A stretch of 64,000 nucleotides of DNA from AC-32 sp963717725 (GTDB taxonomy: Bacteria; Actinomycetota; Thermoleophilia; Gaiellales; Gaiellaceae): contig CAVQWS010000003.1 of assembly GCA_963717725.1 (NCBI GenBank), forward strand, positions 248,001 through 312,000, read 5' to 3'. Position numbers and translations under genes: made by a program. This document shows, piece after piece, positions 8,820-16,520 of this stretch (its first letter is position 1; each line of letters opens with the position of its first letter). Below the pieces are notes generated by a model. The model was not told the origin of the DNA. It worked only from the letters and a program-made list of their open reading frames with translations, and made no database searches.

Positions 8820-8852
8820 CTTGGGGGAGCCGCAAGGCACGGCTCCCCCAAG
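8820..8852 (+). terminator. Perfect 13-bp hairpin after wrbA
   Basis: A perfect inverted repeat: left arm CTTGGGGGAGCCG at 8820-8832, a 7-base loop, right arm CGGCTCCCCCAAG at 8840-8852. It begins 7 bases after the wrbA stop. There is no long U tract on the plus side, as is common in high-GC actinobacteria, and the symmetry would let it act in both directions. Confidence 0.8.
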
Positions 8853-8856
8853 CTCC

Positions 8857-9090
8857 CTACGCCGCGAGATCGAGCGCCGGCTGTTCCTCGACCGCTGCGG
8901 CCGACTGCGGGCTGTTCGGCGTCAGGAGCGCCACGACCGTCGCCGAGAGCACGATCAGGGAGCCCACGAAGAGGGCGCGGCCGAAGCCGCTCGTGGCCGC
9001 CTGGGCGAGGCTCTCGGTGCGAGCAGCGACGTGGTGTGCGCGGTCGCAACCGCCGACAGGGTCGCTCCGAGTCTTCCATCTAACCGGCAC
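8857..9090 (-). pseudogene. C-terminal remnant of an MFS transporter
   Basis: The frame encodes AARTESLAQAATSGFGRALF followed by one transmembrane helix (VGSLIVLSATVVALLT) and a short hydrophilic tail. This looks like the last helix and tail of an EmrB/QacA-type MFS pump, with everything upstream missing. The apparent ATG at 9090 has no homologous N-terminus behind it. It ends against the wrbA terminator. I infer that it is a deletion remnant and not a functional small protein; a small membrane peptide cannot be excluded. Confidence 0.45.
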
Positions 9091-9127
9091 CTCTCCACAT
9101 CCAAGGCGGCGGCCTGGGCCCGGCTGA

Positions 9128-11470
9128 CTATTCCCGCTTCGTCATCGCGAGCGCTTCGAGCTCGAAGTCGACGTATTGCTCGCCTGAGACGTCGACGACC
9201 GCCTCCTTGATCGTGCCGCCGGTGAACGGGTACGGGTGTGCCCCCGCGTAGTCGTCGGTCACCGGCTCCCCCGGATCTCGCCCGACGTTCAGCCCCTCGC
9301 CGACGAGCGAGAAGTTCCCGGGTTGGGTCATGATCTTGCCTTCGCCGACCTTCTCGTCGTCGATGAAGAGCGAAAGGGTGCCGGTGGTGGGCATCGCCTC
9401 CCCCTCCCGCACGAATGACGCGCCGAGGATCACTCGCCCGGTCGGGACCTCGTTCGTCGACTCGATCACCTGCTCGTTGTCGCCGACGAAGTTGTAGACG
9501 TACTTCAGCCTGCGGTCCTTTACGTACAGCGAGTGGCCGCCGAAACGAGCGCCGTGCGAGAACAGCACCCCGGAGGCATCCTCGGAGTCGATGTTCACCT
9601 CGACCGCGATCGAGTAGCTGCGGTTCCGGATGTTGACGGCGGCGGTCTCGGGAATCTCGGCCGCGTCCGGGTAGTAGACATAGCGATCTCGCGGAGCGGC
9701 GACCTGCGGCCGGGTCGGGTCCGCCAGCACCTCGACGGCGGTCCTGTCGATCAGCGGCAGGCCGTTGTAGAGGTCGGCGAGGTGGAACCAGTGGTCGATC
9801 AGCTCCTTGAGCTTCATGGGGTTCTCGACCGCGAGATCGCGGCTCTCGGTCGGATCCTCGTCGGTGTGGAATAGCTCCCAGCGATCCTCGTCGAAGTGGC
9901 CCCAGCCGGCGATCGTCGGGTGGACGCTCACTGCCTTCCATCCCTCCATCCAGACCGCACGGGAGCCGAGCATCGAAAAGAACGCCGACTCCTTCGGGGT
10001 CGGCGCATCGTCGCTCTCGAAGGTGGAGCGGAAGCTCACACCCTCCAGCGGAATCTGCTCGTACCCCTTGACGGCCTCAGGCAGCTCGACACCCAGGAGG
10101 TCGTAGATCGTCGGCGCGATGTCGGTGGCGTGCAGGAACTGGTGCCGGAGCTCGCCCTTCGCGCTGATGCCCTTGGGCCAGGAGACGAGCAGCGGGTCGG
10201 CCACTCCGCCCTCGAAGTTGTAGCGCTTCCACATCTTGAAAGGTGTGTTGAAAGCCCACGCCCAGCCGACCGGATAGTGGTTGTAGGTCGCCGTCGAACC
10301 AAGCTCGTCGAGGTAGTTGAGGTTTTGCTCGATCGTGTCGGGGATCCCGTTGAAGAACTTGTTCTCGTTGACCGAACCGTTCGGACCGCCTTCGCCCGAG
10401 GCGCCGTTGTCGGAAACAAACACCACGATCGTGTTGTCGAGGTGCCCGGCCTCCTCGAGGAAGTCGAGCAACCGCCCGATCTCGTGGTCGGTGTGAGAGA
10501 GGAAGCCAGCAAAGACCTCGGCCATGCGGCAGAACAGCTCCTTCTCCTCGTCAGAGAGGGAGTCCCATGGTCTGACCACGTCGAGCGGCGGCCAGGGCTT
10601 GCCCTCGACGCTCTTTTCCTCCGCATACGGGTTCAGCGGGGTCAGCTCGGCGCTCTCCGGGAAGATCCCGAGCTTCTTCTGTCGTTCGAAAACAAGCTCG
10701 CGATAGGCCTCGTAGCCCATGTCGAACTTGCCCTTGTACTTCTCGATCCACTCCTTCGGCGCGTGATGCGGAGCGTGGCAGGCGCCTGGGCAGAAGTACA
10801 TGAAGAACGGCTTGTCGGGCGCGATCGACTTGGCGTCCTTGACGAACTCGATCGCCTTGTCGGTGAGGTCCGTGGTCAGGTGGTATCCGTCCTCGGGCAT
10901 GGCCGGCTGGTCGACCGGGTGGTTGTCGTAGATCAGGTCGGGATACCACTGGTTGGTCTCGCCGCCGAGGAAGCCGTAGTAGCGCTCGAACCCGCGCCCG
11001 ACCGGCCAGTTGCGCTTCGTGGAGGCCATGTTCATCTCGTCGGAGGCGACGAGGTGCCACTTGCCGAGCATGTACGTGTTCCACCCACGCTCGCCGAGGA
11101 CCTCGGCGAGCGTGGCGCACTCGAATGGGATGTGCCCGTTCGCGTTCGGGTAACCCGTTGTGGCCTCTGCGATGCAGGCCATCCCGTTGGTGGTGTGGTT
11201 GCGCCCGGTCAGCAGCGAGGAGCGCGTCGGCGAGCAGAGCGCGGTCGTGTGCCAGTTGGTGTAGGTGAGGCCGGCGCCGGCCAGCTTGTTGATGTTCGGT
11301 GTCTCGATCAGGCCGCCCCACGGCTCCATCGAAGAGAAGCCGACGTCGTCCAACACGATGTAGAGCACGCTTGGTGCGCCCGCCGGCGCGACCGGCTGCA
11401 GGTACGGCTCCCAGTCGGGAGTCGAGTCCCGCTCGTCGAGCTCGATCTTGCCCTTGAACTCCTTGCTCAT
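9128..11470 (-). CDS. Arylsulfatase (type I, formylglycine-dependent)
   Basis: A 780-residue sulfatase from the ATG at 11470, behind a GGAAGGGG-type ribosome-binding site; the frame is open 66 codons further but that part is not sulfatase-like. The active-site signature is CSPTRSSLLTGRN with the modifiable cysteine at residue 79, and metal ligands DD at 41-42. The downstream DNGASGEGGPNGS block and the Trp-rich HYPVGWAWAF region are typical of the large AtsA-like arylsulfatases. A C-terminal beta-rich region (about 640-775) resembles a LamG-like sandwich. No signal peptide is seen, so it is probably cytoplasmic. The cysteine must be converted to formylglycine; a candidate enzyme is encoded at 42511. 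Confidence 0.9.
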   Translation of the reverse strand: MSKEFKGKIELDERDSTPDWEPYLQPVAPAGAPSVLYIVLDDVGFSSMEPWGGLIETPNINKLAGAGLTYTNWHTTALCSPTRSSLLTGRNHTTNGMACIAEATTGYPNANGHIPFECATLAEVLGERGWNTYMLGKWHLVASDEMNMASTKRNWPVGRGFERYYGFLGGETNQWYPDLIYDNHPVDQPAMPEDGYHLTTDLTDKAIEFVKDAKSIAPDKPFFMYFCPGACHAPHHAPKEWIEKYKGKFDMGYEAYRELVFERQKKLGIFPESAELTPLNPYAEEKSVEGKPWPPLDVVRPWDSLSDEEKELFCRMAEVFAGFLSHTDHEIGRLLDFLEEAGHLDNTIVVFVSDNGASGEGGPNGSVNENKFFNGIPDTIEQNLNYLDELGSTATYNHYPVGWAWAFNTPFKMWKRYNFEGGVADPLLVSWPKGISAKGELRHQFLHATDIAPTIYDLLGVELPEAVKGYEQIPLEGVSFRSTFESDDAPTPKESAFFSMLGSRAVWMEGWKAVSVHPTIAGWGHFDEDRWELFHTDEDPTESRDLAVENPMKLKELIDHWFHLADLYNGLPLIDRTAVEVLADPTRPQVAAPRDRYVYYPDAAEIPETAAVNIRNRSYSIAVEVNIDSEDASGVLFSHGARFGGHSLYVKDRRLKYVYNFVGDNEQVIESTNEVPTGRVILGASFVREGEAMPTTGTLSLFIDDEKVGEGKIMTQPGNFSLVGEGLNVGRDPGEPVTDDYAGAHPYPFTGGTIKEAVVDVSGEQYVDFELEALAMTKRE

Positions 11471-11576
11471 CTGCTCGCCCCTTCCCAGTGGTGACCCGTC
11501 TTCACCATCCCAGCGGGTCGGAGCGGGCGCATCCCCCCACGGGGATGAAGCCCTGCGAAGGAGTAGGCTCGACTCC

Positions 11577-12227
11577 GTGAGCTCCTTCGATACCACCCTC
11601 GAGCCTGCTGTCTCACGCGACCAATCGCGGGCGCTCTTCGGCCAGACGATGGGGCTCGTCGCGATCACGACGGGCTTCTTCGCAGTCGGTGCCTACCTCG
11701 GACGGGATCTGTCGCAGGGCTGGGGCATCGTCCTGTTCATCGCGAGCTTCGGGCTCTTGCTCGGGCTCAACTACGCCGCCCAGCGCTCCGAGCAGCTCGC
11801 GATCGCCTTCCTCTTCGGCTTCGGCGCCCTAGTCGGGCTCGCAACCGCGCCGACGATCGCCTACTACGCGGAGACGAACCCCCAGTCGGTGTGGCAGGCG
11901 GGCGGGGCAACCGCGCTCTTCATCGCCGGCTTCGGCGCGGCGGGATACGCGACGCGCCGCGACCTCTCAGGCGTCGCCCGTGTCTGCTTCTGGGCGCTCC
12001 TGGCGCTGATCGTCTTCGGGATCGTGGCCATCTTCGTGAACATCCCGAACAGCTCGCTGATCTACGCGATCGTGGGCCTGGTGATCTTCGCCGGCTTCAC
12101 GATGTACGACTTCCAGCGGCTGCGGAAGACGAAAGACATCCGCGCGGCACCGCTGCTCGCCGCATCGATCTTCCTCGACGTGCTCAACGTCTTCCTGCTC
12201 CTGCTGTCACTGTTCAACCGGCGCTAA
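11577..12227 (+). CDS. Bax inhibitor-1/YccA family membrane protein
   Basis: A 216-residue protein with seven predicted membrane helices and the family layout: a hydrophilic N-terminus (SSFDTTLEPAVSRDQSRALF), tightly packed helices, the central IAGFGAAGYATRRDLS block, and an ending in YDFQRLRKTKD and FLDVLNVFLLLLSLFNRR, which closely matches bacterial Bax1-I proteins (Asp in the sixth and seventh helix region). These proteins are thought to act as pH-sensitive calcium leak channels or protease modulators. The GTG start at 11577 follows AAGGAG; the gene diverges from the sulfatase. Confidence 0.88.
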   Translation: MSSFDTTLEPAVSRDQSRALFGQTMGLVAITTGFFAVGAYLGRDLSQGWGIVLFIASFGLLLGLNYAAQRSEQLAIAFLFGFGALVGLATAPTIAYYAETNPQSVWQAGGATALFIAGFGAAGYATRRDLSGVARVCFWALLALIVFGIVAIFVNIPNSSLIYAIVGLVIFAGFTMYDFQRLRKTKDIRAAPLLAASIFLDVLNVFLLLLSLFNRR

Positions 12228-12253
12228 CGGGCTAGACGAGCAGTAGCCGGCGC

Positions 12254-12694
12254 TTAGCGCGCCGAGATGTAGTCGTGTAGGAACTGGATCTCGTAGCCCT
12301 GCTGTCTCGACTGGAACTTGACGAGGTCCCCGATCGAGATGATCCCTGCCACCTCTCCAGCATCGACCACCGGGAGATGCCTGATCCGTTTGTTCGTCAT
12401 GAGCGCCATGCACTCCGCGATCGCGGTCTCTGGCGTCACGACGATCAGTGGTGAGGACATGATCTCCCGAACAGACGTCTCCGCGTCGGTGCGCCCCTCG
12501 AGCGCGACACGGCGGAGGTAGTCGCGTTCGGTGACGATGCCTGTCACGTCGCCGCTGTCCGTCACGAGCAGTGAGCCGACGTTCTCCTCCACCATCAGCT
12601 CGACCGCCTCGAGAACGGAGGCATCCGCGTCGATCTTCAGCACCCTGCGGCCCTTCTCGGTGAGAATCTCCGATATCTGGCTCATATCGCCCAT
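12254..12694 (-). CDS. CBS-pair domain protein
   Basis: A 146-residue protein made of two CBS domains. The first has DASVLEAVELMVEENVGSLL and VTGIVTERDYLRR; the second has PETAIAECMALMTNKRIRHL and VAGIISIGDLVK. Such stand-alone CBS pairs bind adenine nucleotides and act as energy or ligand sensors for unknown partners. Of two close ATGs, the one at 12694 is preferred because GGAGG lies 4 bases before it. It is convergent with the Bax-inhibitor gene and has no same-strand partner nearby. Confidence 0.88.
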   Translation of the reverse strand: MGDMSQISEILTEKGRRVLKIDADASVLEAVELMVEENVGSLLVTDSGDVTGIVTERDYLRRVALEGRTDAETSVREIMSSPLIVVTPETAIAECMALMTNKRIRHLPVVDAGEVAGIISIGDLVKFQSRQQGYEIQFLHDYISAR

Positions 12695-12894
12695 CTGTCC
12701 TCCGATAGCTGGCGATAACGAAGCTGGACTCCACAGCTTGACGGGGACTCGCCCCGGACGCAACCGGCGGTCGAGCCCGTGCTCCGGCAACGTGAGGAGT
12801 CACTGCAGCGCGCTTCAGATGAGAGGACGCTCGCGCATGCCAACGGCGCTTCCGTTTCTGCGCACACCCGACGTATCATTGTTGTGAGGCGCAA

Positions 12895-13065
12895 ATGAAG
12901 TTCTGGACGGGAATCGCCAGACGCAGGCAGAAGAAAGCTCACGAGCGCTACTTGGCGGAGCGGGCACGGCAGCAAGACCTTCAGGACCAAGACGCAAAGA
13001 GAGGGATTCGAGCCGTCGCGAGGGGTTTTGCGGGGTGGTCGGGGATGTTCGGCCATTGGCAGTAA
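12895..13065 (+). CDS. Small basic protein of 56 residues, unknown
   Basis: An ATG at 12895 opens a frame encoding MKFWTGIARRRQKKAHERYL and then a charged, Gln/Ala/Arg-rich helix and a Gly/Trp-rich tail. GAGG about ten bases upstream could serve as ribosome-binding site, and TATCAT lies about 20 bases before the start. The composition (long amphipathic helix, Trp near both ends) looks like a real small protein. I do not recognise it. The first copy of the 24-nt repeat follows 35 bases after its stop. Confidence 0.42.
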   Translation: MKFWTGIARRRQKKAHERYLAERARQQDLQDQDAKRGIRAVARGFAGWSGMFGHWQ

Positions 13066-13099
13066 TGCCCTTCCCGTTCGACGCAGCCAGCTGCCTCGG

Positions 13100-13123
13100 G
13101 TGACATTCCCGAACGCTGGCCCA
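13100..13123 (+). repeat. 24-nt dispersed repeat, copy 1 (canonical, A variant)
   Basis: Left half GTGACATTCCCG, variable base A, right half ACGCTGGCCCA. It lies between the small gene at 12895 and the hydrolase-cyclase gene at 13234. Five copies in this window are identical except for the variable base. Confidence 0.85.
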
Positions 13124-13233
13124 GCGGGTGGTCATCGTGCTGTCAAAGGTCCCACTCTGCGACAACCCGCTGAGGCCTGTTCGAGACTTAGAGCACTTGC
13201 GCGCGACTTTCCGAGGGCGGACACTCTTCGGCG

Positions 13234-14574
13234 ATGCACGTGCCGGAAACCCGCTACGCCCGCTCGGGCGAGGTATCGATTGCTTATCAGGCGCTAGGCG
13301 ATGGTCCACCAGACCTGGTCTACGCCCCTCCGCTAACCCACCTCGAGCTCGCCTGGGAATCCCTTTCCGCGGCACAGTTCTATAGCCGACTCGCGTCGGC
13401 CTGTCGTCTCATTCTGTTCAACCTGCGCGGAGTCGGTATGTCCGATCGCATCGCAGGGGTGGCCACGCTGGAGAGTCGAATGGACGACATTCGCGCCGTC
13501 ATGGACGCCACCGAGTCCGAGCGAGCAGTGATCTTCGGCTTAGGCGACGCTGGCCCGCTCTGCGTCCTCTTCGCAGCGACGTATCCGGAGCGGACCGCGG
13601 CCCTCGTACTCTTCAATTCCTCACCCCGCTTCGTCAGGAACCCGCAACTCCCCTGGCTTCCGACGCGCGCCGAGCAAGAAGCTCAAGCAGAGGAGTTCGG
13701 GCGCCACTGGGGAGAGCCGGAGTTCATGAGCAACGTCTTGAGATCGAGCAATCCAGGGCTGACCGAAGCCGAGCTACCGAGTCACCTCCGTACGCTACGC
13801 GTCAGCGTCAGCCCCGGCTCAGCGGCGGGATACATCCGAATGAACATGGACGTGGACGTGTGCGACGTGCTGTCCCTTGTTCGGGTTCCGACCCTGGTCA
13901 TGCAACGGAGTGAGGGAGGTGGTTGGGGCGTTCAGAGCGGCCGTTACCTCGCGGAACACATCGCCGGATCACGCTTCGTCGAGCTACCCGGCGCCGACTT
14001 CATGCCAGGCCTCGGCGACCAAGACCCGCTCTTTGCGGAGCTGGAGGGGTTCCTCGCCGACGTCGGCGAGGGCAAGACGGATGTCGAAACTGATCGCGTC
14101 CTCGCCACGGTGCTCTTCACCGACATCATCGGGTCGAGCGAGAAGGCCGCTTCGCTCGGCGATCGCGCCTGGGGCGAGCTCTTGGAAAGACACCACGCGC
14201 TCGTGCGCCGCCAACTTTCTCGGTTCCGCGGGGTTGAGGTCGATACGGCCGGGGACGGTTTCTTCGCCAGCTTCGACGGCCCTGCAAGGGCTATCCGCTG
14301 CGCCTGCGGAATCGTCGAAACGGTGCCGGAGCTCGGTCTTGAGGTGCGTGCGGGGCTACACGCTGGCGAGTGCGAGCTAGTGGACGGCAAGGTGGCCGGC
14401 ATCGCCGTCCACACCGGGTCCCGGGTCGCCTCCTACGCGCAGGCGGGCGAGGTGCTCGTCTCCGGCACGGTCAAGGACCTGGTCGCCGGCTCCGGCCTTG
14501 CCTTCGACGACCGCGGCTCGCACGAGCTGAAGGGAATCCCGGGCATGTGGCAGCTCTACGCAGTGCAGCGCTGA
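13234..14574 (+). CDS. Alpha/beta-hydrolase-like domain fused to class III adenylate/guanylate cyclase (copy 1, dead hydrolase triad)
   Basis: A 446-residue fusion. Residues 1-280 follow the alpha/beta-hydrolase fold seen in a common actinobacterial family, but the nucleophile elbow reads GLGDAG (Gly104 where the paralogue at 61474 has Ser105), the acid position reads RSEGG instead of RLDD, and the catalytic His is Phe256. The hydrolase domain should thus be inactive and may work as a ligand sensor. Residues 285-446 are a class III cyclase with both metal aspartates (FTDIIGSS, Asp297; DTAGDG, Asp341) and ARAIRCA and GLHAGECE motifs. It would make cAMP or cGMP in the cytoplasm. It is flanked on both sides by 24-nt repeats and has no operon partner. 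Confidence 0.9.
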   Translation: MHVPETRYARSGEVSIAYQALGDGPPDLVYAPPLTHLELAWESLSAAQFYSRLASACRLILFNLRGVGMSDRIAGVATLESRMDDIRAVMDATESERAVIFGLGDAGPLCVLFAATYPERTAALVLFNSSPRFVRNPQLPWLPTRAEQEAQAEEFGRHWGEPEFMSNVLRSSNPGLTEAELPSHLRTLRVSVSPGSAAGYIRMNMDVDVCDVLSLVRVPTLVMQRSEGGGWGVQSGRYLAEHIAGSRFVELPGADFMPGLGDQDPLFAELEGFLADVGEGKTDVETDRVLATVLFTDIIGSSEKAASLGDRAWGELLERHHALVRRQLSRFRGVEVDTAGDGFFASFDGPARAIRCACGIVETVPELGLEVRAGLHAGECELVDGKVAGIAVHTGSRVASYAQAGEVLVSGTVKDLVAGSGLAFDDRGSHELKGIPGMWQLYAVQR

Positions 14575-14626
14575 TGCCGGGTCAGGTCCGGCCGCCGAGT
14601 GCCCGGGCTCGCTCTTCCCCCTTCTG

Positions 14627-14650
14627 GTGACATTCCCGCACGCTGGCCCA
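14627..14650 (+). repeat. 24-nt dispersed repeat, copy 2 (canonical, C variant)
   Basis: GTGACATTCCCG, then C, then ACGCTGGCCCA. It lies 52 bases after the cyclase stop codon and 38 bases before the convergent F420-type reductase ends. Confidence 0.85.
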
Positions 14651-14688
14651 TGCCAGTGTCCGCTATCCACCCGCCGAGCCCGCCGGCG

Positions 14689-15069
14689 TCACGTAGACGA
14701 GGAAGTACGCATCCGCAAGTACTGGGTCGCGCCAGCGATCCGTCTCTCCACGAAGCGGACGTGTGGTGGCGCCGGACGGAGCTCGGGGTCGGTGATCAGC
14801 TCGGGTTCGACAAGGTCCACGACTCGGCCGCGTGTTTCGATCGAGCAAGTCCCGCTGGCGAGGACGTTCTTCACCCACTGAACGTCCGACCCATAGGTCA
14901 GGAAGAAGAAGTACTCGTCGCCACGCCGAAAGACGTTGAGCGGCGTTCGGTAGGTGCGACCGCTCTTGCGTCCCCGGTGCGTCAGGATTGCGAAAGCCGG
15001 AAGCCTCTTCGCCACCCGTCGCGTAATGGGATTCACGTAGGTGTTGACGAAGTGCCGAAAACGCCACAT
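14689..15069 (-). CDS. Deazaflavin (F420)-dependent nitroreductase family protein
   Basis: A 126-residue protein of the Ddn-like split-barrel family. It shows FAILTHRGRKSGRTYRTPLN, the phosphate-binding Gly-Arg-Lys-Ser-Gly motif, followed by EYFFFLTYGSDVQWVKNVLA and a small C-terminal strand set ending in the Arg/Phe-rich PHVRFVERRIAG segment. Members use coenzyme F420 (sometimes FMN or heme) to reduce diverse substrates; F420 use is typical of actinobacteria. The ATG at 15069 is chosen; a GTG at 15108 would add 13 residues. The gene stands alone between repeat copies 2 and 3. Confidence 0.85.
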   Translation of the reverse strand: MWRFRHFVNTYVNPITRRVAKRLPAFAILTHRGRKSGRTYRTPLNVFRRGDEYFFFLTYGSDVQWVKNVLASGTCSIETRGRVVDLVEPELITDPELRPAPPHVRFVERRIAGATQYLRMRTSSST

Positions 15070-15223
15070 GCGGGTCCGGCCATGCGTGCCGTTGTCGTTG
15101 CCGCTCACCTGGTCGGGAGATACGGCAACCCTCGGGTCGACAAGACGATGTGCACAGGCTTCTTCCGGGTAAACACACCGAGGTAGGCACCGTGACCTGC
15201 GCACCCCGTGTGCCCGAGTGAAC

Positions 15224-15973
15224 CTAGAGCAGATCCCAGGGGAGCGATGCGTAGACGTCGGCCACCGCCCGCATCCGCGCCGGGTCGGTCGAAAGGGATA
15301 GCGAGTCGATCCCGCTGACAAGCGCGAGGCCGCGGGCATTCGAGACGAACGCGCCGCGGAAGGACGGGATATCTGCTAGCCGAACCGGTGTGCGCCGCGA
15401 TCGCACACCTGCCTCCGGCAGCGCACGCTCAAGGAGCTGCATGGTGATCCCATGCAGAAACGGGCCTTCCGGCCAGACAACGCCGTCGTCGAGGAACGCG
15501 ACGTTAGCCGTTGCGCTCTCCGAGATGTATCCGTCAGTTGCCGTCAGGAGCGCATCGTCGAAGCCGCTGCGCCGCGCAACGCGCGAGTAGTAGCCCTGAC
15601 CCGTCGCGAGGTGCTTGAGGTGCGCGTCCGGTCGCTGGTACTCGACCGGCAGGAGTCGCTGCGGCGTCGTAGGCTCCGCCGGCTCCTTGACGGTGACCAT
15701 CACCACGGGTTCGTCGGCGGACTCGAAGACGTAGACGCGGACGGAGGCGTCTACGAAGTCGCCGAGCGCATGCCGTACGAACTCGCGAACGCGGTCACCG
15801 TCGAGACCCACGCCAAACAGCTCATGGTTCGCCGCCTCGAGGCGGGTGAGGTGCAGCTCGAGCCCCCGTGTTCGACCGCCCCGCACCTGCATCGCGGTGA
15901 AGTGGCCGAACCCGGATGCCGTCGCCCAGAGCGCCTCCGCGCTCGGCGGGTGTCCCTCGATCTCAATGCGCAT
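15224..15973 (-). CDS. Class IV aminotransferase (PLP fold type IV)
   Basis: A 249-residue class IV aminotransferase. The PLP lysine is in DAHLKHLATGQGY (about residue 119), the phosphate-binding and substrate-side motif is TDGYISESATANVAFL (about 145-160), and the late segment FVSNARGLALVSGI fits the family. Members include branched-chain aminotransferases, D-amino acid transaminases and aminodeoxychorismate lyases (pabC); the short length resembles the last two, but no folate gene is adjacent, so substrate is undecided. It diverges from the small genes at 16038. Confidence 0.85.
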   Translation of the reverse strand: MRIEIEGHPPSAEALWATASGFGHFTAMQVRGGRTRGLELHLTRLEAANHELFGVGLDGDRVREFVRHALGDFVDASVRVYVFESADEPVVMVTVKEPAEPTTPQRLLPVEYQRPDAHLKHLATGQGYYSRVARRSGFDDALLTATDGYISESATANVAFLDDGVVWPEGPFLHGITMQLLERALPEAGVRSRRTPVRLADIPSFRGAFVSNARGLALVSGIDSLSLSTDPARMRAVADVYASLPWDLL

Positions 15974-16037
15974 ACGCCCGCTCTTCAGCCGTTCAGTCGC
16001 CTGCTCTAGTGTTGCCGCAATCGAACGGGAGACGGCA

Positions 16038-16241
16038 ATGGCTTTAGGGGACGAGATCGATGAGATATTTCGGCGCGAGGTGAAGTCCCTGCCCGCGTAC
16101 GAGAAGGCACAGGCTGCGGGTGGCTCAGGAGTTGCACCGCCGGTGGAAGAGATGAATCATCTGCTGATGGGGCTGGTCATCGCCGTGCAGCGTTCATTCC
16201 ACCTGCTCGCGAACCGCGTCGAAGACATCGAGGACGGGTAG
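16038..16241 (+). CDS. Small helical protein of 67 residues, unknown
   Basis: Begins MALGDEIDEIFRREVKSLPA and continues as mostly helix with a Gly-rich hinge and the segment MNHLLMGLVIAVQRSFHLLA, an amphipathic helix. GGGAG lies about 8 bases before the ATG at 16038. The next gene follows after 26 bases on the same strand and is also a small helical protein, so the two probably form an operon and may interact. Function unknown. Confidence 0.6.
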   Translation: MALGDEIDEIFRREVKSLPAYEKAQAAGGSGVAPPVEEMNHLLMGLVIAVQRSFHLLANRVEDIEDG

Positions 16242-16267
16242 CACCCCATAGAATCGGACTCGCCGTC

Positions 16268-16474
16268 ATGGCTGCCGAAAGCAGCGAAAGCGAAGTCCTT
16301 GCCCAGGAACTGGACAGCCTTGGGCAAGAGGTCCACGCCCTCGAGACGCGCTTGGCTGAAGTCGAGAGGATCATCGAAGGCTTGGAGGCAGCTGCTCTGA
16401 CCACGGCCCGCGCCTTGGAGGAGGTTTCGGCTCACTGGGAATCGGTGTACAGAGCGATGCGTCGAGCAGAGTGA
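16268..16474 (+). CDS. Small coiled-coil protein of 68 residues, unknown
   Basis: The chain is one long predicted coiled coil: regular heptads in LAQELDSLGQEVHALETRLA and RIIEGLEAAALTTARALEEV. It has no Cys and no membrane segment. It sits 26 bases after the other small helical gene and is followed by a palindromic GGGCCGCGGCCC at 16477 that could help terminate transcription. The convergent FabF gene ends at 16521. Function unknown; partner with the upstream product is a plausible inference. Confidence 0.6.
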   Translation: MAAESSESEVLAQELDSLGQEVHALETRLAEVERIIEGLEAAALTTARALEEVSAHWESVYRAMRRAE

Positions 16475-16520
16475 GGGCCGCGGCCCCCACACCATTTTGG
16501 GAGCAGCATCCAACACCGCA

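Noticed and set aside
10036..11494. Long frames on the plus strand opposite the arylsulfatase, and similar ones opposite zwf, NDH-2, GMC, GH15 and the kinase.
   Set aside because: They mirror codon-position GC bias of the real genes; none has motifs or start signals.
12228..12253. Weak stem (GGCTA / TAGCC) between the Bax-inhibitor and CBS genes as a terminator.
   Set aside because: The stem has only five pairs with a nine-base loop and no U tract.
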